DNA of 8,466 nt from Chersky-822 sp035553055 (GTDB taxonomy: Bacteria > Actinomycetota > Actinomycetes > Streptosporangiales > Streptosporangiaceae), in contig DATNEK010000148.1 of the NCBI GenBank assembly GCA_035553055.1, positions 1-8,466 on the forward strand, read 5' to 3'. Position 1 is the first letter of the stretch, and each line of letters starts with the position of its first letter. Position numbers and translations under genes: made by a program. Shown here one piece after another: positions 1 through 4,604 of this stretch. A model generated the notes under the pieces. It worked only from the letters and a program-made list of their open reading frames with translations, was not told where the DNA came from and made no database searches.

Positions 1-2
1 GG

Positions 3-125
3 GTGTGCTTCCTTTCCGAAGGAAAGATTATCGAGGACGCGCCTCCGGCCAAGCTTTTCACCGATCCGAAGGACGAGCGCACCAGGCGATTCCTCCGCCG
101 CATCGTCGATGCCAAGCGCCTTTGA
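3..125 (+). CDS. C-terminal end of a polar amino-acid ABC transporter ATP-binding protein (5' truncated by window edge)
   Basis: Forty codons and a TGA stop remain, read in the frame that begins at base 3. The peptide starts VCFLSEGKIIEDAPP, continues KLFTDPKDERTRRFL and ends DAKRL. This is the standard tail of GlnQ/HisP-type ATPases: a beta-strand carrying 'x-G-x-I-x-E', then 'P-x-x-hF-x-x-P-x-x-E-R-T-R-x-F-L'. Such proteins hydrolyse ATP in the cytoplasm to drive uptake of polar amino acids through a membrane permease and a binding protein. Walker A, signature and Walker B motifs lie outside the window, so the subfamily rests on the tail alone. The next gene begins 89 bases downstream on the same strand, encodes an unrelated secreted enzyme and has its own promoter-like -10, so co-transcription is uncertain. 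Confidence 0.82.
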   Translation: MCFLSEGKIIEDAPPAKLFTDPKDERTRRFLRRIVDAKRL

Positions 126-160
126 GCGTCCGGACTGGGCCGTAACAGGCCATCTCTCGC

Positions 161-166
161 TATAGT
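161..166 (+). promoter_or_regulatory. Candidate -10 element (TATAGT) for the secreted hydrolase gene
   Basis: TATAGT matches the actinobacterial TAnnnT -10 pattern at five of six TATAAT positions. It would place transcription start near base 173, giving a leader of about 40 bases before the GTG at 215. No convincing -35 hexamer lies 16-18 bases upstream (GC-rich sequence there), so it would be a -10-dominated or activator-dependent promoter. The call is based on motif and position only. Confidence 0.35.
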
Positions 167-214
167 CCTCGAAGCTGAATGAACTGGCGCGATATCACCG
201 CGAGGAGATGACCA

Positions 215-1654
215 GTGCGCAGACTCACTCGAAAACTGATGGCGGCGCTCGCCTCGGTGCTCATGCTCGGCGGGGGCCTCGTCGTGGCCGGGCCGGCCGA
301 CGCGGCGCCGACCTGCTCGAGCCCTATCGCCTCAGGCGATACCGTGCTGTGCGGCTCTCTGGCCGACGGCGCGACCTACCTGATCGAAGTACCCGCGCAT
401 TGGAACAAGACGCTGTTCCTTTACAGCCACGGCTACGTCGTTCCAGGCTCGGCCAACCCGGCCGTAGACGTCGGCGACCCGGTCACCGGCGGCTGGCTGC
501 TCAGGCACGGATTCGCGCTGGCGGGTTCCTCCTACTCGCTCACCGGTTGGGCGATCGCCGCCGCGCTGCCCGACCAAGTCGCGACTTTGCGCACCTTCGC
601 CAGGCTGGTTGGCAAGCCGAGACACACGATCGCCTGGGGTCATTCGCTCGGCGGCATCATCACCGCCGGCCTGATCCAGCGCTACCCGCGCGCGTTCAGC
701 GCCGCGCTGCCGATGTGCGGCGTGCTGTCAGGCGGCGTCGCCACCTGGAACACGGCGCTGGACGCCGCGCTCGTGTTCAAGACGTTCGCCGACCCGAAGA
801 TCCAGATCGTGCACATCAAAAATCCGGAAGCGAACCTGTTCGAGGCCCTGATCGCGCTGTCGAACGCGCAGAACACCGCGAAGGGCCGGGCCCGCATCGC
901 GCTCGGCGCCGCGCTCGGCGACACGCCCGGCTGGTTCACGCCGCTCTCACCAGAACCAGGAGCCAAGGACTTCGCCGCCCAGGAGAAGAACCAGGTCCAG
1001 TGGGACTCGAACGTCGACTTCCCGTTCGTCTTCGCGTTCCGTGCCCAGCTCGAGGCCCTGGCGGGCGGCAATCCGTCGTGGACCACTGGCGTCAACTTCA
1101 GCCAGCAGCTAGCCAAGTCGGCTGACCTCAGGGAGGTCGAGGGGCTCTACAAGGCAGCGCACCTGAGCCTGCGGGCTGACTTGCGCAAGCTGAACCGGGT
1201 CGCCAAGATCAAGGCCGATCCGAAGGCGGTGCGCTACCTGGCCAGGAACATCAGCTTCACCGGTCGGATCGACATCCCGGTGCTGACCTTGCACACGACG
1301 GGCGACGGCCTCGTTGTGCCGGAGAATGAGCAGGCGTACGCCCAGGTCGTGCGCAAGGCGGGCGACTCACGACTGCTCCGCCAGGTCTTCGTGCACAGGG
1401 CCGGGCACTGCGCGTTCACCCCGGCCGAAACGGTCGCCGCTGTGCAGACGCTGCTGGCCCGGCTGCGGACCGGCCACTGGAACGATCACGCGCTCAGGCC
1501 GCTGCGGATGAACGCGACGGCGGCCGCGCTCGGCCCGGCCTTCAACATCTTCCCGAGCGGCAAGAAGGTCGTCGCGGTGGCGCCGGCATTCATTAAGTTC
1601 CGGCCGAAGCCGTATCTGCGACCGTCAAGCTTGTCGCTGAGACTCCACCCGTAG
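215..1654 (+). CDS. Secreted alpha/beta-hydrolase (serine esterase/peptidase-like)
   Basis: This is a 479-residue exported hydrolase. Residues 1-31 form a Sec signal peptide: basic MRRLTRK, a hydrophobic core, and likely cleavage after A-D-A near residue 30. The fold is shown by H-G-Y at 72-74 (oxyanion region), the nucleophile elbow G-H-S-L-G-G with Ser144, the acid loop T-T-G-D-G with Asp364, and H-R-A-G-H-C with His398, which together give a plausible Ser-Asp-His triad. Cys34/Cys46 and Cys168/Cys399 could form disulfides outside the cell. A 60-residue basic, Pro-containing tail follows the catalytic domain. The GTG at 215 is chosen because GAGGAG (202-207) sits 7 bases upstream and the signal peptide begins there; an ATG at 208 opens a different frame. 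The substrate is unknown: esterase, lipase and S9/S33-like peptidase remain possible. The gene converges with the FHA-ABC exporter gene and shares its hairpin. Confidence 0.88.
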   Translation: MRRLTRKLMAALASVLMLGGGLVVAGPADAAPTCSSPIASGDTVLCGSLADGATYLIEVPAHWNKTLFLYSHGYVVPGSANPAVDVGDPVTGGWLLRHGFALAGSSYSLTGWAIAAALPDQVATLRTFARLVGKPRHTIAWGHSLGGIITAGLIQRYPRAFSAALPMCGVLSGGVATWNTALDAALVFKTFADPKIQIVHIKNPEANLFEALIALSNAQNTAKGRARIALGAALGDTPGWFTPLSPEPGAKDFAAQEKNQVQWDSNVDFPFVFAFRAQLEALAGGNPSWTTGVNFSQQLAKSADLREVEGLYKAAHLSLRADLRKLNRVAKIKADPKAVRYLARNISFTGRIDIPVLTLHTTGDGLVVPENEQAYAQVVRKAGDSRLLRQVFVHRAGHCAFTPAETVAAVQTLLARLRTGHWNDHALRPLRMNATAAALGPAFNIFPSGKKVVAVAPAFIKFRPKPYLRPSSLSLRLHP

Positions 1655-1679
1655 CTTTATTTCGAAAAATTGCGACAGT

Positions 1680-1713
1680 CGGGCGCCCAGAAAGAGGTTC
1701 CTCTGGGCGCCCG
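1680..1713. terminator. Hairpin between convergent genes, likely bidirectional terminator
   Basis: A perfect 12-bp inverted repeat, CGGGCGCCCAGA (1680-1691) and TCTGGGCGCCCG (1702-1713), encloses a 10-base loop. It lies 26 bases past the hydrolase stop and 15 bases past the exporter stop on the other strand. Read on the minus strand, a short T-run (from A1665-A1669) follows about 10 bases after the stem. On the plus strand no T-tract follows. GC-rich actinobacterial terminators often lack a clear U-tract, so a shared terminator is the best reading. Confidence 0.75.
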
Positions 1714-1727
1714 GACTCTGCCTGCGG

Positions 1728-4265
1728 CTATGCGCCGCGCTTGAGCGGGCCTAGCTTGTTCAGGCGCCACCAGGTAATGGCCGAGTAGAGGACGAACAGG
1801 ACGGCCATCGCGCCCACGTCGATCAGCCAGGCGTGCGGCGTGTGGTTCCAGTACGGGTCGGCGTTGTGGCCCGCGGTGTAGCCGCCGACCGTGTTCAGGT
1901 CTGTGGTCGCCGCGTTGGCCGCGAAGCCCCATCTGGACGGGGTGAGCCAGGCGATCTCCTCGATCCCGGCCTTGCCGTGGATGGCGAAGATCCCGCCGGT
2001 CGTGACGACCTGGACCATGACGAGCAGGAACACCAGCGGCATCGCCCGTTCGGACGTGCTGACGGCCGAGGACACCAGCAGGCCGATCGCCATCGAGGCG
2101 ACGGCGACCATGGCCACCGCGATCATGACCTCGATGAGCGGCATTGACAAGAGCGCTCCCTTCGGCGGGAACGTCGTGCCGTAGAGGCCGATGAGCACGA
2201 GCAGCACCGCCTGGAAGGCGCTGATGACGCCAAGCACGATGAGCTTAGAGACCAGGTAGGCGCCAGCCGACAGGCCGGCGGCCCGTTCTCGTGAATAGAT
2301 CGGTCTTTCCTTGACGATCTCCCTGACCGCGTTGAGTGCGCCGGCGAAGCAGGCGCCGAGTATCAAGATCAGAAGCACCGACGTAGCGCCGCTGTTGACG
2401 TTCGGTGGTGGCTCAGGGGTGAACCCGTTCTTGAGCGGGAACAGCCTGACCATCGCGCCGAGGCCGACGATGACGCCTATGAGCAGGGCAAGGAAGCCCT
2501 TGTCCGAGGCGAGCACGGCCATGTAGCGCCTGACCATGGTCGACATCTGCGCGAACCGGTTGCTGGTCTTCGGTGCCTGCGCCTGCGCCTGCACTGGCCG
2601 CGGACCGCGCTGAGCGGCCACGGCGCCTTCCATGCCGGCCACGATGTACTGCTGGAAGTACGTCGAATTCCGGTACTCGGCCTGCCAGTCGCGGTTCGGC
2701 TGAGATTCGAACGCCTGGAACACCTCGGCCCAGCCCGGCTGGTTGAAGTGCTTGAGGCCATCCTTCGGCGGGCCGAAGTACGCGATCTTGCCACCCGGCA
2801 CGATCACGAGCAGCCGGTCGCACAGGTCCAGGTTCGCGACCGAGTGGGTCACCACGATAATGGTCCGGCCGTCGTGTGCCAGGTCGGCCATCTGCTGCAT
2901 GACCGACTTGTCGAGGCCGGGGTCGAGGCCGGATGTCGGCTCATCGAGGAAAAGCAGCGATGGCTTGGTCAGCAGTTCGAGCGCCACGTTGACGCGCTTT
3001 TGCTGCCCGCCGGACAAGGCAGCCGTCTTGGTGCCGGCATGCCTGGTCAGCGCCAGTTCTTCAAGTACCTCGTCGATCCTGTGGTTGCGTTCGGACTTGC
3101 TGGTATCGCGCGGGAACCGGAGTTCGGCCGCGAAGCCGAGCGCGCGCCGTGCGGTGAGCTGGGTATGCAGGATGTTCTCCTGCGGCACAAGTCCGATCCT
3201 GTTCCTGAGCTCGGCGTAGTTCATGTACAGGTCGCGGTTGTCGTAGAGCACCGTCCCGTGGTTGGCCGGTCCTATCCCGGTCAGCGCGCCGAGCAGCGTC
3301 GACTTACCAGCGCCGCTCGGCCCGATCACGCCCATCAGGCAGCGTTCGCCGAGCGGGAACGTCATGTGATCGAGAATCACCCGGCCGTTGGGCAGCGTGA
3401 CCGTCAGGTCGTTCGCGATGTAGGAGATCTCGCCGGTGTCAAGGAACTCCTGCAGTTCATCGCCCACCAGCCGGAAGGTGGCCGGCCCGATGCCGATGAT
3501 GTCCCGCTCGGTCACCGGTGCCGAGCCGATCCGCTGACCGTTGACATATGTGCCGTTGTGGCTGCCGAGGTCGAAGATCGCGTAACCGCCTCGTGGTTCC
3601 CTGCGAAGCTCGGCGTGGTACCTGGAGACGCTCAGATCGGCGACGACCACCTGATTGTCGGCGGCGCGGCCGATCCGCAGCAGTGTCGAGGGAAGCTGGA
3701 GCACGGCGCTCGGCTGCCGCTCGACGCTGACCTTCGCCGCGGGCAGCACCGGTCCGTATCCTTGGGGTGTGCCAGCCCGGCCTGGTCCGTTGGGCCCGCC
3801 AAGCGCTCCGCCAGGCACGGCCTCGCGCACACGGGGGGCGGCTGGGCCTGCGGGAGGCGGGGTAACGGCGCCACCGGGTCCATGCGCGTACCTGGTCGGC
3901 ACTGGCCCGCCAGGCGCGACCGGATCCGGCTGGACGGCCGGGGTCGAGACGACGCACGATAGCGCTGGTCCGTCGCTCGGGTGCCCGAGCCTGACCGCGC
4001 ACGACGAGGAGATGGCGAGCCGCTGTACCCGGCTGCTGCCCTGGAACGTTCCGTTGGTCGACCCGATGTCTTCGAGCAGCCAGGTCGATCCGTCGACTCG
4101 GAGTACCGCGTGCCGCCAGGAGACGCGTGAGTCGTTCACGACGATGTCGGATTGGGGATCACGGCCGACGAAATAACTGCGGCCAGCGCTCAGCGAGCGC
4201 TCCGCGTCCGGCGTCCGCACGAGCAGTGTCGGACTTGCGGGAGAGTTACCGAACTCAGGCGTCAT
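1728..4265 (-). CDS. ABCG-type half-exporter with two N-terminal FHA domains (Rv1747-like)
   Basis: An 845-residue protein from ATG 4265. FHA1 spans about 13-105 (GR at 34-35, S49, H52, NG at 71-72). A Pro/Gly-rich linker follows (106-185), then FHA2 at about 188-268 (GR at 199-200, S-R-Y-H at 214-217, N-G-T). The ATPase covers about 283-510: Walker A GPSGAGKST 315-323, Q-loop Gln362, signature LSGGQ 418-422, Walker B LLFLDEP with D441/E442, H-loop His474. An ABC2-type membrane domain has helices near 589-608, 627-645, 669-693, 708-732, 741-762 and 814-831, with a long external loop before the last. ATPase-first order and a single set of six helices mean an ABCG-like half-transporter that should dimerise. 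Domain order and length match M. tuberculosis Rv1747, which PknF phosphorylates and which is linked to cell-envelope lipid export. Two kinases lie divergently, so phosphorylation control is likely. Extending the frame to 4418 adds 51 Arg-rich residues unlike an FHA domain; 4265 begins just before FHA1 and is preferred. Substrate unknown. Confidence 0.93.
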   Translation of the reverse strand: MTPEFGNSPASPTLLVRTPDAERSLSAGRSYFVGRDPQSDIVVNDSRVSWRHAVLRVDGSTWLLEDIGSTNGTFQGSSRVQRLAISSSCAVRLGHPSDGPALSCVVSTPAVQPDPVAPGGPVPTRYAHGPGGAVTPPPAGPAAPRVREAVPGGALGGPNGPGRAGTPQGYGPVLPAAKVSVERQPSAVLQLPSTLLRIGRAADNQVVVADLSVSRYHAELRREPRGGYAIFDLGSHNGTYVNGQRIGSAPVTERDIIGIGPATFRLVGDELQEFLDTGEISYIANDLTVTLPNGRVILDHMTFPLGERCLMGVIGPSGAGKSTLLGALTGIGPANHGTVLYDNRDLYMNYAELRNRIGLVPQENILHTQLTARRALGFAAELRFPRDTSKSERNHRIDEVLEELALTRHAGTKTAALSGGQQKRVNVALELLTKPSLLFLDEPTSGLDPGLDKSVMQQMADLAHDGRTIIVVTHSVANLDLCDRLLVIVPGGKIAYFGPPKDGLKHFNQPGWAEVFQAFESQPNRDWQAEYRNSTYFQQYIVAGMEGAVAAQRGPRPVQAQAQAPKTSNRFAQMSTMVRRYMAVLASDKGFLALLIGVIVGLGAMVRLFPLKNGFTPEPPPNVNSGATSVLLILILGACFAGALNAVREIVKERPIYSRERAAGLSAGAYLVSKLIVLGVISAFQAVLLVLIGLYGTTFPPKGALLSMPLIEVMIAVAMVAVASMAIGLLVSSAVSTSERAMPLVFLLVMVQVVTTGGIFAIHGKAGIEEIAWLTPSRWGFAANAATTDLNTVGGYTAGHNADPYWNHTPHAWLIDVGAMAVLFVLYSAITWWRLNKLGPLKRGA
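2575..2592. repeat. Three tandem copies of a 6-bp unit (GCCTGC) in the exporter gene
   Basis: GCCTGC occurs three times head-to-tail. On the coding (minus) strand it encodes the Gln-Ala pairs of the cytoplasmic linker between ATPase and first membrane helix (about residues 559-564). Each unit is two codons, so copy-number change would keep the frame. It is probably a neutral, slippage-prone linker. Confidence 0.8.
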
Positions 4266-4271
4266 GAGGTA

Positions 4272-4277
4272 ACTGTA
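4272..4277 (-). promoter_or_regulatory. -10 element (TACAGT) consistent with leaderless exporter mRNA
   Basis: On the minus strand TACAGT fits TAnnnT and occupies exactly -12 to -7 relative to the A of the exporter ATG (4265). No purine-rich ribosome-binding site precedes that ATG. Together these fit a leaderless transcript, which is common in actinobacteria. No -35 match is seen. Confidence 0.4.
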
Positions 4278-4360
4278 GAACGAATTCAGCCTTCGTACGT
4301 ATCGGGCTTTTGGCGTCCTGCAGGTCCGGCGGTTCGCCGCTCCAGTTCGGAGCGAGATCG

Positions 4361-4391
4361 TTGCCTGCTTTGCCCGATTATGGGATATATA
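4361..4391 (+). promoter_or_regulatory. Candidate promoter reading toward the WD40 kinase gene
   Basis: TTGCCT (4361-4366) is followed after 19 bases by TATATA (4386-4391); TATAGT (4388-4393) overlaps it as an alternative -10. Transcription would start near 4398-4400 and leave a leader of about 205 bases before the kinase GTG at 4605. The spacer is longer than ideal, so exact elements are uncertain, but the AT-richness in a GC-rich window supports a promoter here. Confidence 0.4.
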
Positions 4392-4405
4392 GTGGATATG
4401 AACAA
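4377..4405 (-). promoter_or_regulatory. Candidate second promoter reading toward the FHA-ABC exporter
   Basis: On the minus strand TTGTTC (4405-4400) and CATAAT (4382-4377) are separated by 17 bases; CATAAT matches TATAAT at five of six positions. The transcript would carry a leader of roughly 105 bases before ATG 4265. This promoter overlaps the plus-strand candidate, so polymerase could not easily occupy both at once. Confidence 0.35.
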
Positions 4406-4604
4406 CAGTTCCGGGCATCTGGCATTACGTACCGCATGCAAAGACTCACACTCTGATCCCAATCGCGAGGCGCTTGACCCGTTGCGCCAGAATGCGATCA
4501 CGTCCCATACTTAGCCGGTCGGCGTCGATTGTCCATTCCGTCTCCGCGAGTTTCACGGCGCCGCAACCCGTTTGGACTGGCCTGGCTACCGGGGGGTGTA
4601 CAGG

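Larger units (their letters stand above)
4266..4604. promoter_or_regulatory. Divergent control region between FHA-ABC exporter and WD40 kinase genes
   Basis: No convincing protein gene occupies this 339-bp gap. It holds a -10-like TACAGT immediately before the exporter ATG (4272-4277, minus strand), an AT-rich island at about 4376-4406 with overlapping promoter-like elements on both strands and two GGATAT direct repeats 11 bases apart (4383 and 4394), a small open frame at 4398-4514 (38 codons, with a TTA codon), and a potentially folded segment at 4432-4497. From 4515 to 4590 nothing further is recognisable. GGGGGG at 4591-4596 precedes the kinase GTG by 8 bases and may act as its ribosome-binding site. 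Confidence 0.7.

Noticed and set aside
139..152. GGCC-GTAACA-GGCC as a terminator after the amino-acid ABC ATPase
   Set aside because: Only a 4-bp stem from a self-complementary word with no T-tract; too weak.
208..1125. A 305-codon plus-strand frame starting at ATG 208
   Set aside because: It overlaps the hydrolase gene in another frame, is extremely Arg-rich and has no family features; it is a GC-rich shadow.
2748..3962. A 404-codon plus-strand frame antisense to the exporter gene
   Set aside because: It runs opposite the ATPase and FHA coding region, whose protein is unmistakable; composition is that of an antisense shadow.
4266..4418. 51-residue N-terminal extension of the exporter from ATG 4418
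   Set aside because: The extension is Arg-rich, lies in the AT-rich promoter island and does not fit an FHA domain; ATG 4265 begins just ahead of FHA1 and has a -10 at leaderless spacing.
4572..4604. TTG 4572 as start of the first kinase
   Set aside because: GTG 4605 has a G-rich ribosome-binding-site candidate and its N-terminus aligns with that of the second kinase; the extra 11 residues have no counterpart.
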